A stretch of DNA of 64,000 nt from Oceaniglobus indicus (GTDB lineage Bacteria; Pseudomonadota; Alphaproteobacteria; Rhodobacterales; Rhodobacteraceae), in contig NZ_NMZM01000007.1 in assembly GCF_002751875.1 (NCBI RefSeq), positions 124,001 to 188,000 of the forward strand, written 5' to 3'. A program made the translations under genes and the position numbers. The notes beneath the pieces are model-generated. The model was not told the origin of the DNA, did not search any database, and saw only the letters and a program-made list of their open reading frames with translations. Shown here piece after piece: positions 1 through 7,737 of the stretch (position 1 is the stretch's first letter; every line of letters begins with the position of its first letter).

Positions 1-1
1 C

Positions 2-586
2 GCGCTGAATTACGACCGGGTGATGGAGGACCGGATCCTGATCGAGGCGGCCCGCACCGGCGAACGGCGCTTTCGCGGCTCGTGGCGCAGCAGCGTGCCG
101 TTCGTTCTGCGGTGGGTGTGGCGCCGGATCACCGGCCGCATCCGGCGCTTTGGCACCGCTGCCGTCAGCTATGGCACGCCGCTGCACGTGGGGCCGGACG
201 ACCGCGATCCCGATGCGGTGGGCGCCGAACTGATGCGACGTCTGCGCCGGGCGGTGCCGGTGTTGCCGATTCCGCTGGCCTGCCTGGTGCTGACGCGCGC
301 CGGCGGCGTGATGAGCGAGGCGGAGTTTCATCGCGAAACCCGTGAACTGACGGCCCGACTGGTGGCTTGCGGCGCGCGCCTTGCGCTGGACGTGTCCAAG
401 GGGGATCTGCCGGCGCTGGACATGCTGCGCCTGCGCAATATGGTGCGCGATGACCCCGCGGGCGTTCGTGTCGTGGAAAGCAAGGTGTCACTTGTCGCCT
501 ATTACGCGGCGTCGATCGCGCATCACCTGGAAAATGCGCCGGAAGACGGCGCAGCACTTCCGCATTCACGTCCTGACGAGACATAA
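2..586 (+). CDS. plsB: Glycerol-3-phosphate O-acyltransferase (PlsB-like), C-terminal fragment
   Basis: Partial gene: the 5' end lies before the window and the frame is already open at the first full codon. It encodes about the last 194 residues. The segment ALNYDRVMEDRILIEAA at the very start resembles the stretch that follows the last acyltransferase motif in alphaproteobacterial PlsB-like proteins. A basic stretch (RRITGRIRRFG) and a helical tail follow. The family puts the first acyl chain on glycerol-3-phosphate at the inner membrane. The catalytic HX4D block would lie upstream and cannot be seen, so the call rests on this tail alone. ccrA follows after 104 bp on the same strand. Confidence 0.6.
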   Translation, partial: ALNYDRVMEDRILIEAARTGERRFRGSWRSSVPFVLRWVWRRITGRIRRFGTAAVSYGTPLHVGPDDRDPDAVGAELMRRLRRAVPVLPIPLACLVLTRAGGVMSEAEFHRETRELTARLVACGARLALDVSKGDLPALDMLRLRNMVRDDPAGVRVVESKVSLVAYYAASIAHHLENAPEDGAALPHSRPDET

Positions 587-632
587 AATTACAAAAGACC
601 ACTTCTAGAGGTTGCATTGTTGCGGGCTGCTT

Positions 633-648
633 CGTATTCCGGAATGCG
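633..648. promoter_or_regulatory. Imperfect palindrome upstream of ccrA
   Basis: CGTATTCC/GGAATGCG pairs 7 of 8 positions around a perfect ATTCCGGAAT core, and ends 42 bp before the ccrA ATG. A second small dyad, GCGCA-ATTC-TGCGC, lies at 651-664. Either could be an operator for a regulator of the ethylmalonyl-CoA pathway. No matching regulator is in the window and no known motif was recognised. Confidence 0.25.
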
Positions 649-690
649 AGGCGCAATTCTGCGCTGCGGCATCTTGAACGGAGTTTTCCC

Positions 691-1986
691 ATGGCGGCCT
701 TGGACACAGATAACACCCCGCGCACCGACACCTCGGCGCTGAAGGATCTGTATCAGGTGGGCGAGATGCCGCCCCTGGGCCATCTGCCGAAGCAGATGCA
801 CGCCTGGGCCATCCGGCGCGAGCGGCACGGCGAACCCGACACGGCGTTCCAGCTTGAGGTCGTGGACGTCACGCGCCCCGACAGCCACGAGGTCTGTGTT
901 CTGGTGATGGCCGCGGGCGTGAATTACAACGGTGTCTGGGCTGGTCTGGGCATTCCGATCTCGCCCTTCGACGTGCACAAGGCGGCGTATCACATCGCGG
1001 GATCGGATGCGTCCGGCATTGTCTGGGCGGTGGGCGACAAGGTCACCCGCTGGAAGGTGGGCGACGAGGTTGTCATCCACTGCAACCAGGACGACGGCGA
1101 TGACGAGGAATGCAACGGCGGCGATCCCATGTTCTCGCCCAGTCAGCGGATCTGGGGATACGAGACGCCCGACGGCAGCTTCGCGCAGTTCACGACCGTG
1201 CAGGCGCAGCAACTCATGGCCCGTCCGCGCCATCTGACGTGGGAGGAATCGGCCTGCTATACCCTGACCCTGGCCACCGCATACCGGATGCTGTTCGGCC
1301 ACCACCCCCATGAATTGAAGCCGGGGCAGAACGTTCTGGTCTGGGGCGCTTCGGGCGGGTTGGGATCCTATGCGATCCAGTTGATCAACACCGCCGGCGC
1401 CAATGCGATCGGTGTGATTTCCGACGAGGACAAGCGCGACTTCGTGATGTCGCTGGGCGCCAAGGGCGTTCTGAACCGCAAGGATTTCGACTGCTGGGGG
1501 CAGATGCCCACGGTCAATACCGACGCCTACAAGACGTGGTTCGACGAGGTGCGCAAGTTCGGCAAGGCGATCTGGGGTATCACGGGCAAGGGCGTGAACG
1601 TCGACATGGTGTTCGAACACCCCGGCGAGGCGACGTTCCCGGTGTCGACCTTCGTGTGCAAGAAGGGCGGCATGGTCGTGATCTGCGCCGGCACCACCGG
1701 ATACAACCTGACGTTGGATGCGCGGTATCTGTGGATGCACCAGAAGCGGGTGCAGGGATCGCATTTCGCGCATCTGAAACAGGCGTCGTCGGCCAACAAG
1801 CTGATGATCGAACGGCGGCTGGATCCGTGCATGTCGGAAGTGTTCGGCTGGGACCAGATCCCTGCGGCACACACCAAGATGCGCGCCAACGAACACAAGC
1901 CGGGCAACATGGCGGTTCTGGTGCAGGCGCCGCGCACCGGCTTGCGCACCTTCGAGGACGCCGTCGAGGCCAGCCCGTTCGGCTGA
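691..1986 (+). CDS. ccrA: Crotonyl-CoA carboxylase/reductase
   Basis: Medium-chain dehydrogenase/reductase of 431 residues, the usual length for Ccr. It catalyses NADPH-dependent reductive carboxylation of crotonyl-CoA to ethylmalonyl-CoA, the defining step of the ethylmalonyl-CoA pathway for acetyl-CoA assimilation in organisms without isocitrate lyase. Seen: the N-terminal signature around LPKQMHAWAIR (32-42), NYNGVWAG near 78, the acidic insert DDGDDEECNGG (134-144), the nucleotide-binding GASGGLGS (219-226) and QKRVQGSHFA (351-360). Asn80 and His358 probably match the CO2-pocket Asn and His of characterised Ccr (inference by position). The ATG is preceded by GGAG at suitable spacing. It appears to be transcribed alone. 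Confidence 0.97.
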   Translation: MAALDTDNTPRTDTSALKDLYQVGEMPPLGHLPKQMHAWAIRRERHGEPDTAFQLEVVDVTRPDSHEVCVLVMAAGVNYNGVWAGLGIPISPFDVHKAAYHIAGSDASGIVWAVGDKVTRWKVGDEVVIHCNQDDGDDEECNGGDPMFSPSQRIWGYETPDGSFAQFTTVQAQQLMARPRHLTWEESACYTLTLATAYRMLFGHHPHELKPGQNVLVWGASGGLGSYAIQLINTAGANAIGVISDEDKRDFVMSLGAKGVLNRKDFDCWGQMPTVNTDAYKTWFDEVRKFGKAIWGITGKGVNVDMVFEHPGEATFPVSTFVCKKGGMVVICAGTTGYNLTLDARYLWMHQKRVQGSHFAHLKQASSANKLMIERRLDPCMSEVFGWDQIPAAHTKMRANEHKPGNMAVLVQAPRTGLRTFEDAVEASPFG

Positions 1987-2173
1987 GCGCCGGACGTTCG
2001 GGGCACCGGCCGGGTTTGTCGCGCCGGACAGGGCAGGTCTTGAGGGTTCAATGACTTGCCTGACCCCGCCTCACCATATCGGGGGAGTTGAAAAGTGTGA
2101 ATATCACCGGGCAACCTATACATGCTAGGGTTGATTGGTAGTGACGTTCATGCTTGGAATAGGGGTGTCGCCG

Positions 2174-2389
2174 ATGGCGAATGACTGGATACTTGACGTA
2201 CTGACGGACTTGAAGCAATTCGCGTCGCGCAATGATCTGTCGGCCCTGGCCGAGCAGTTGGAGCGGGCGTCTGCGGTGGCGGCATTCGAAATCGCCACCG
2301 GTGAACAGCGGGCCGTGGCCCTGATCGGACGAAATGCGGCAGAAGCGCGAATGGTTCATCGAGAGGTTGCAATCCACGACGACGCTTGA
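2174..2389 (+). CDS. 71-aa protein preceding and overlapping luxR
   Basis: Small acidic protein beginning MANDWILDVLTDLKQFASRN. Its 3' end overlaps the luxR start by 56 bp in a different frame. I recall similar short proteins with the motif DWILDVLxDLKxFA directly before luxR in other Rhodobacteraceae, so it is probably a real gene of the quorum-sensing locus, but I know of no function. It is predicted helical and has no signal peptide or membrane segment. An in-frame start exists 39 bp upstream (2135), but the conserved-looking N-terminus favours 2174. Translation across the overlap could couple it to luxR. Confidence 0.6.
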   Translation: MANDWILDVLTDLKQFASRNDLSALAEQLERASAVAAFEIATGEQRAVALIGRNAAEARMVHREVAIHDDA

Positions 2390-3047
2390 CGATCTGCGCG
2401 CCGAAATCTTCCGGCTGCGGGATGCCTTCGAAGCGGAACATCTGGTCTATCATTCCGTCAACTCCATCGGCGAACAATATGCCGCACTGACCTATTCCGA
2501 CGCCTGGGTAAGCGAATACACCACACAGGATTACGCCCGTATCGATCCGGTGGTGCAGGGCTGTCTGCGCCGCTTTCATCCGGTGGATTGGAAACAGCTC
2601 GACTGGTCGCCCAAGCCCACCCGCGCGTTCCTGGGCGCGGCCGTCGACAACGGCGTGGGCCATCAGGGGTATTCGGTGCCGATCCGTGGCCCCAGCGGCC
2701 AGTTCGCGCTGTTCACGATCAGCCACCGCGCCACTGACGAGGCCTGGAAAACCTTTCGCGACGCGCACCTGTCCGACCTGATCCTGTTGGCGCATTTCAT
2801 CAACCAGAAGGCGCTGGAAATCGAACGCGGGTCCGATCACATCCCGGTGCAGAAACTGTCACCGCGCGAGGTCGATGCCCTGACGATGCTGGCGTCCGGT
2901 CTGAACCGGGCCCAGGCCGCCGATACCCTGGCCATCTCTGAACACACATTGCGCGTCTACATCGAAAGTGCGCGCTTCAAGCTGGGCGCCAGCAACACCA
3001 CCCACGCGGTGGCCAAGGCGCTGGCGCAGGGGCTTCTGATCCTCTAG
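2334..3047 (+). CDS. luxR: LuxR-family autoinducer-responsive regulator
   Basis: Quorum-sensing transcription factor of 237 residues. The N-terminal autoinducer-binding domain (about 18-160) keeps the expected aromatic/acidic pocket: W58, Y62, D71-P72 (in YARIDPVV) and W86. The C-terminal GerE/LuxR helix-turn-helix spans about 175-219 and starts LSPREVDALTMLASG. It would bind the acyl-homoserine lactone made by the LuxI encoded 114 bp downstream and act at a lux-box-like palindrome just after its own stop. The start shown gives MRQKREWFIERL, typical of Rhodobacteraceae LuxR proteins. It has only a weak Shine-Dalgarno, consistent with coupling to the overlapping upstream ORF. Confidence 0.93.
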   Translation: MRQKREWFIERLQSTTTLDDLRAEIFRLRDAFEAEHLVYHSVNSIGEQYAALTYSDAWVSEYTTQDYARIDPVVQGCLRRFHPVDWKQLDWSPKPTRAFLGAAVDNGVGHQGYSVPIRGPSGQFALFTISHRATDEAWKTFRDAHLSDLILLAHFINQKALEIERGSDHIPVQKLSPREVDALTMLASGLNRAQAADTLAISEHTLRVYIESARFKLGASNTTHAVAKALAQGLLIL

Positions 3048-3054
3048 CGGGGAT

Positions 3055-3074
3055 TCGGCAGGAAATTCTGCCGA
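3055..3074. promoter_or_regulatory. Perfect 20-bp dyad, candidate lux box for luxI
   Basis: TCGGCAG (3055-3061) and CTGCCGA (3068-3074) are exact reverse complements separated by GAAATT. The size and position fit a LuxR operator: it lies 87 bp before the luxI ATG and starts 7 bp after the luxR stop. It could alternatively form a short terminator hairpin for luxR, but only a weak T run (CAGTTTTAGG) follows. The operator reading is preferred. Confidence 0.55.
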
Positions 3075-3130
3075 CAGTTTTAGGCAACGCGCGCTTGCGC
3101 AGGCGCGTATTAACCACAACCGGGCGATCC

Positions 3131-3155
3131 CTTCCTTCACCTCAAGCGAAGGAAG
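3131..3155 (+). promoter_or_regulatory. Hairpin enclosing the luxI ribosome binding site
   Basis: CTTCCTTC (3131-3138) is exactly complementary to GAAGGAAG (3148-3155) across a 9-nt loop. The right arm is the apparent Shine-Dalgarno of luxI and ends 6 nt before the ATG. In the mRNA the eight base pairs would hide the ribosome binding site, so luxI translation may need helix opening by temperature, an RNA, a protein or translating ribosomes. The pairing is seen directly; the regulatory role is inferred. Confidence 0.5.
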
Positions 3156-3161
3156 ATCAGG

Positions 3162-3785
3162 ATGATCCGGTATATCTATGGCAATGGCCTGTCCACTTAT
3201 CCGCGGCTGCGCGACAGCATGTTCGCCGACCGCGCGGCCCAGTTCCGCCATCGTCTGGGATGGGACGTGGCGCTGGACGATGCGGGGCGCGAACGGGATC
3301 AATACGACGCGCTGAACCCGCTTTATATCATCTGGGAACGTCCCGATGGCCTGCATGGCGGATCCCTCAGGTATCTGCCGACCACCGGGCGCACCATGCT
3401 GGGTGAACATTTCGGTCATCTTGCCGATCCGGTGCGTGATCCGCTGATCTGGGAATGCACGCGGTTCTGCCTGGCACCGGGGGCGGGCGGCCATGTGTCG
3501 GCCGCGCTGATGCTGGGCGGGCTCGAGGTCGGGCTGAACCTTGGTCTGACCCATGCCGTCGGCGTCTTCGATGCCCGGATGCTGCGGGTTTATGGCCGCC
3601 TCGGCTGGCCGCCAGCGGTGCTGGGGCGCGACGGGGCGGGACGGGACGCGATCTGTGCGGGTCTCTGGACCTATGGGCCGGAGTTGCGGGCGGCGTTGCT
3701 GGCCCGCGCCGGGGTGTCATCAGAAGTGTCGCGTCATTGGTATCGGCGGGCCTTTGGGGATGGGAAACTGGTTCTGGCGGCCTGA
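3162..3785 (+). CDS. luxI: Acyl-homoserine-lactone synthase (LuxI family)
   Basis: Autoinducer synthase of 207 residues, which makes an N-acyl-homoserine lactone from S-adenosylmethionine and an acylated carrier protein or CoA. Conserved features of the family are present: R17, MFADRAAQF (20-28), LGWDV with W34, ERDQYDALNPLYII (Asp46 and Asp49 region), GGSLRYLPT and the late motif WECTRFCL carrying the conserved Glu and Arg. The signal's chain length cannot be told from sequence. It is paired with luxR upstream. Its translation start sits 6 nt after a base-paired Shine-Dalgarno, which suggests post-transcriptional control. Confidence 0.94.
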   Translation: MIRYIYGNGLSTYPRLRDSMFADRAAQFRHRLGWDVALDDAGRERDQYDALNPLYIIWERPDGLHGGSLRYLPTTGRTMLGEHFGHLADPVRDPLIWECTRFCLAPGAGGHVSAALMLGGLEVGLNLGLTHAVGVFDARMLRVYGRLGWPPAVLGRDGAGRDAICAGLWTYGPELRAALLARAGVSSEVSRHWYRRAFGDGKLVLAA

Positions 3786-3827
3786 CGTCTCTGGGCATCG
3801 GCGCGGCGCGCGATTAAGGTCCGCGCC

Positions 3828-5372
3828 ATGCAGATGCCCGCCGAAACCGCCCAGATCGCCTTTTCCGAAGACCAGGCCCTGGCCTATGATCGCATCACCG
3901 AGGTGCTGCGATCCGCCGGTATCGATCTGGACAACGACACGTGGCGCCCCATGGCCGAAGGCAAATCCCACCTGTTGGCCGTCGTCGGCAAGGCCGGATC
4001 GGGCAAGACCCTGCTTCTGGCACGGCTTTACAAGGCGCTGGAGGAGGCGGGGGTCGATGTCGTGTCCGGCGATTACGAATCGCGCAGGAAGAAAGATCGC
4101 CGCACGCTGGCGATCCTGGCGCCGACCAACAAGGCGGCTTCGGTGCTGCGCAACCGTGGCGTGCCGGCGACGACGATCCACCGCATCCTCTATACCCCTG
4201 TTTACGATCCGGAATACGAAAAGGTCGCCGAATGGCTAGCCGGAAACGGCGAACGCCCGGTGGTCGAGGGACTGACCGATCTGGCGCTGGATCGTGCGCT
4301 GGCGTTTTACCAGACGAACAAATCTGTGCCCGGCGCGCTGGCCACCGCCGGGCTGCGCGGCAGCGATTTCATCACCGGCTGGAAACGCCGGGAGGAGCCG
4401 CTGGATATCGGGCTGGTCGATGAATCCTCGATGCTGGACAACCGCCAGTTCGAGGACCTGCAAGAGATCTTCCCGACGCTGCTGTTGTTCGGCGATCCGG
4501 CACAGTTGGCGCCGGTGCAACAATCCGGGGCGATGGTCTTTGACACGCTCGAGCCGGAACGCAAACTGGTGCTGCACCGGGTCCACCGACAGGACAAGGA
4601 CAACCCGATCCTGGACCTCGCCCATGCCCTGGCCGACGACTCCCTGACCTTCGACACATTCGAGCGGATGGTCGAGGACGCGGCACAGCGCGACGGTCGC
4701 GTCGTGCTGGCGCAGCGGGTCGAGGCGTCGAAAATGGCGCGCTCGCCGGTTCTGGTCTGGCGCAACGCCACGCGGATCCGGCTGATCCACGCCTTTCGGG
4801 CGGCGTATGGCGCACCGCCCGACGCCCTGCTGCCCGGTGAGCCGTTGATCTGCGACGGTCTGGAACTGCCGCTGAAGCACCGCAAGAAACGCATCGACCT
4901 CGAGGCGCGGGGCCTGATCAAGGGCGCGCAGGTGATCTTTCTGGGGCAGGGGCGCAAGCCCGGATTTTCGCGCCTGCACGTCATCGGCGCCGAGGATCCC
5001 CAGGTCAGTGCCGCCTCGATCGTCAAGATCGAGATGCCGGACGAGGAAGAACCCTTCATCCCCTTCGCCGCGCGCATGGGGGCGACGTTCCTGCACGGCG
5101 CGGCGGTGACGATCCACAAGGCGCAGGGGTCGCAATGGCGCGACGTGCAGGTGTTCGCCCCCGACCTGTTCGCCGCCGCCCGCGTCGGACGCACCGAAGC
5201 CGGGATCGCGCTGTGGAAGCGGCTCGCCTATGTCGCGATCACGCGGGCCGAGGAACGGCTGTTCTGGGTGGTGCGCAACCGGCTGGCGCGGCCCGATCAA
5301 CCCCTGGGCGTCGATGACCTGACGGCGGCACCGGCGCCGCTGTCGCTGGAAAGCGGGGAGGAAGACGCCTGA
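3828..5372 (+). CDS. ATP-dependent RecD-like DNA helicase
   Basis: Superfamily 1 helicase of 514 residues. Walker A GKAGSGKT is at 54-61, followed by TNKAASVLRNRGVPATTIHR (motif Ia region), the Walker B-like VDESSMLDN, the FGDPAQLAPV motif III and, near the C-terminus, HGAAVTIHKAQGSQWRDV with YVAITRAEERLFWV, the UvrD/RecD C-terminal box. It is shorter than RecD or RecD2 and lacks a long N-terminal extension. It is often annotated as an AAA or ATP-dependent RecD-like helicase and probably acts in DNA repair or replication. It follows luxI by 42 bp but shares no evident function with it. Confidence 0.85.
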   Translation: MQMPAETAQIAFSEDQALAYDRITEVLRSAGIDLDNDTWRPMAEGKSHLLAVVGKAGSGKTLLLARLYKALEEAGVDVVSGDYESRRKKDRRTLAILAPTNKAASVLRNRGVPATTIHRILYTPVYDPEYEKVAEWLAGNGERPVVEGLTDLALDRALAFYQTNKSVPGALATAGLRGSDFITGWKRREEPLDIGLVDESSMLDNRQFEDLQEIFPTLLLFGDPAQLAPVQQSGAMVFDTLEPERKLVLHRVHRQDKDNPILDLAHALADDSLTFDTFERMVEDAAQRDGRVVLAQRVEASKMARSPVLVWRNATRIRLIHAFRAAYGAPPDALLPGEPLICDGLELPLKHRKKRIDLEARGLIKGAQVIFLGQGRKPGFSRLHVIGAEDPQVSAASIVKIEMPDEEEPFIPFAARMGATFLHGAAVTIHKAQGSQWRDVQVFAPDLFAAARVGRTEAGIALWKRLAYVAITRAEERLFWVVRNRLARPDQPLGVDDLTAAPAPLSLESGEEDA

Positions 5373-5411
5373 GATCGGCGATTGCGCGCACCGGTCACAC
5401 CCAGATCCGGA

Positions 5412-5849
5412 TCATTGGGCCGACCGCGCGGCCTTCCATTCGGGCAGGGGGAACACCCGGTCATAGCTCCAGTTGAACACGAACGCATAGATCATGTAAA
5501 AAACGGCAAAGGACACGTCCATCACCAGAGCCCGCCACAGCGTCAGGTCCAGATACCACGCGATGAACGGCAGAAGGACGAACAGAAGGCCGATTTCGAA
5601 CAGGACCGTGTGAAGAACGCGCATGGCCAGCGTCTTTTCGGTCGTGCCGGTCTGCCGCCGCAGCCAGAGATCGAACACGAAGTTGTAGACGATGTTCCAC
5701 AGCGTCGCGATCGTGGCACTGACGATCCCGACGACACCCAGGCTCTGCATCGGCACCCCGAAGGCCAGCGCGCCAAGAGGCACGACGAGAAGAAGGGCGA
5801 TGATTTCAAAGCTGATGGCGTGACGCAGACGGTCGAGCGGAGAGCGCAT
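5412..5849 (-). CDS. PACE-family efflux transporter (two BTP domains)
   Basis: Integral membrane protein of 145 residues with four predicted helices arranged as two repeated bacterial-transmembrane-pair domains. The first starts MRSPLDRLRHAISFEIIALL and the second is KTLAMRVLHTVLFEIGLLF. The related sequence at the head of each repeat (R-x-hydrophobic-H-x2-FE) is the mark of the proteobacterial antimicrobial compound efflux family, whose founder AceI exports biocides and polyamines. The substrate here is unknown. The gene stands alone on the minus strand between the helicase and the TIGR02186 gene. Confidence 0.8.
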   Translation of the reverse strand: MRSPLDRLRHAISFEIIALLLVVPLGALAFGVPMQSLGVVGIVSATIATLWNIVYNFVFDLWLRRQTGTTEKTLAMRVLHTVLFEIGLLFVLLPFIAWYLDLTLWRALVMDVSFAVFYMIYAFVFNWSYDRVFPLPEWKAARSAQ

Positions 5850-5980
5850 GACTTCCTCAATAAACGGCGCCGGGTCGTCCCGGCAAATAACCCATTATCG
5901 GGAGAGGTCGTCCTCAGTGGCGGTATCTAGCATCGGCCGATGGGCGCTTCAAGACGGTGGCGGTTTCGGGAAATTCCGCT

Positions 5981-6748
5981 CTATCCGCGCACAAAGCGGA
6001 AAGCCTGGGATGCCGCCCAGCCCGCACCGATGGCAAGCACGAGCGACAGCAAGCCATAGAGCAGCGGCTGTTCGTGGGCGAGGTTATAGACGAACCGTTC
6101 AAGCCCGACTTTCTGAACATAGATTTCCGTCTCGAAGGTCGAAATGACCTCGCGGTCGCGGGTCAGCAACAGGCGCACGACGTAATCGCCCTCGACCAGG
6201 TTCGCCGGCAGCGTGATCGACGTGTCGAACAGTGTATCCTCAAGAATGTTCACGGTGCTTTCGTTGTTTTGATACAGGTCCGCGCGACTGCGGATGCGCA
6301 CCAATGCGTCGGTGAACAGGTCCGTGTATTCGACCGTATGGGCGGCACCGACGGTTCGGATCGCCTGGGGGATGCTGACGGAGTACCGCAGATCGTCGGT
6401 GAACGACAGAACCTCGGTCAGCGGCCCCGAGGTGGCGATGGCATAGAAGCTGGGCGCGCGGTTGATCTTCAGCGCCGCGCGGTTGACCCAGATCCCGGCC
6501 CAGCGTTCCTTGCGCCGCACGGTGATCTCCTGCGACGGCCCCGAGACGGTGACGATGATGCCGGGGGGCGTTTCGCCGCGCATGGGCGCGCTGCGCTTCA
6601 CCGTGCCGAAGATCAGCAATTCGGTGCCGTCGAAGGCGGCAGTGATGGCGATGCGGTTCTGCGACAGGCCGGCCAGCACGCTGTCCTCCTCGGGCGCGGC
6701 GTTGGCGGGCAACGCAAGACACAGCAGCATCAGCGCAGCGCGGATCAT
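5981..6748 (-). CDS. TIGR02186-family periplasmic/membrane protein, partner of TauE
   Basis: Protein of 255 residues with a signal peptide (MIRAALMLLCLALPANA), a beta-rich extracytoplasmic domain and one C-terminal membrane helix (LLYGLLSLVLAIGAGW) followed by a short basic tail. It matches the alphaproteobacterial family TIGR02186, whose biochemical role is not known to me. Its ATG overlaps the stop of the upstream TauE/SafE exporter gene in an ATGA arrangement, so the two should be co-translated. The pairing suggests an accessory subunit of the exporter that faces the periplasm (inference). Confidence 0.75.
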   Translation of the reverse strand: MIRAALMLLCLALPANAAPEEDSVLAGLSQNRIAITAAFDGTELLIFGTVKRSAPMRGETPPGIIVTVSGPSQEITVRRKERWAGIWVNRAALKINRAPSFYAIATSGPLTEVLSFTDDLRYSVSIPQAIRTVGAAHTVEYTDLFTDALVRIRSRADLYQNNESTVNILEDTLFDTSITLPANLVEGDYVVRLLLTRDREVISTFETEIYVQKVGLERFVYNLAHEQPLLYGLLSLVLAIGAGWAASQAFRFVRG

Positions 6749-7656
6749 GACCAGCCCTCGGTGATCGAATACACCTCGTCCGGGGGCACCAGAAGGTCGA
6801 ACGCCAGTTTGCCGCACACCAACAGGACCAGCCCGGCCAAGAGGATGCGCAACTGTTCTGCGTTCATCCTTGTGCCGATGCGTGTGCCCACCTGGGCGCC
6901 GATCACGCCGCCGACGATCAGCAGCAGGCCCAGCATGATGTCGACGGTATAGTTCGTGGTCGCGTGCAACAGGGTGGTGGCGGCGGTCACGAAAACGATC
7001 TGGAACAGCGAGGTGCCGATCACCACCTTCGTCGGCATCCCCAGCAGATAGATCATCGCCGGCACCATGATGAAACCGCCCCCCACACCCATGATCGCGG
7101 CCAGGATCCCCACCAGTATTCCCACGATCACCGGCGGGATCACCGAGATATACAGCCCCGACTTGCGGAATTTCACCTTCAGGGGTAAGGCCTGGATCCA
7201 GGTGTGATGCCGGCGCGTCACCCGCCCGCCCTTGCGGCTGCGGCGAATGGCGTTGAGGGATTCGACGAACATCATCGCGCCGATGATGCCCAGAAAGACG
7301 ACATAGAAGATATTGACCAGCAGATCGACCTGCCCGAGCTGGCGCAGCAGGTTGAAGACCTGCACCCCCAGGAAGGATCCGATCAGACCGCCGATCAGCA
7401 GGACTGTTCCCATACGCAGATCCACCGTCTTGCGCTTGAGATGCGCCAACAGGGCGGAAAACGACGATGCCACGATCTGGTTGGCCGAGGTGGCAACGGC
7501 GACGGCCGGCGGAATACCGATGAAGAACAACAGCGGCGTGATCAGGAAGCCGCCGCCGACACCGAACATGCCCGACAGGATGCCGACAAGCCCGCCAATG
7601 CCCAGCAACAGGAAGGCGTTGATCGAAACCTCGGCAATGGGCAGATACAGCTGCAT
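6745..7656 (-). CDS. TauE/SafE-family sulfite/organosulfonate exporter
   Basis: Permease of 303 residues with about eight to nine predicted membrane segments. Two similar glycine-rich repeats are visible: GIGGLVGILSGMFGVGGGFL near the N-terminus and GILVGILAAIMGVGGGFIMV in the middle, the hallmark of TauE/SafE (DUF81) transporters. Members export sulfite, sulfoacetate or other organosulfonates; the substrate here is not evident. It forms a two-gene operon with the TIGR02186 protein through a 4-bp overlap. No clear Shine-Dalgarno was seen before the ATG. Confidence 0.85.
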   Translation of the reverse strand: MQLYLPIAEVSINAFLLLGIGGLVGILSGMFGVGGGFLITPLLFFIGIPPAVAVATSANQIVASSFSALLAHLKRKTVDLRMGTVLLIGGLIGSFLGVQVFNLLRQLGQVDLLVNIFYVVFLGIIGAMMFVESLNAIRRSRKGGRVTRRHHTWIQALPLKVKFRKSGLYISVIPPVIVGILVGILAAIMGVGGGFIMVPAMIYLLGMPTKVVIGTSLFQIVFVTAATTLLHATTNYTVDIMLGLLLIVGGVIGAQVGTRIGTRMNAEQLRILLAGLVLLVCGKLAFDLLVPPDEVYSITEGWS

Positions 7657-7737
7657 GTCGGTGTGTCCGTTTCGGCGTTTGTCCGATCAAAGCAGGTCGT
7701 GCGCACCAAGGCCAGTGACGGTGCGGTTATTTCCGTC

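Noticed and set aside
5981-7690. A single 569-codon minus-strand gene spanning the TIGR02186 and TauE region
   Set aside because: The two proteins are in different frames with an ATGA overlap at 6745-6748; the long frame only joins TIGR02186 to the out-of-frame antisense part of tauE.
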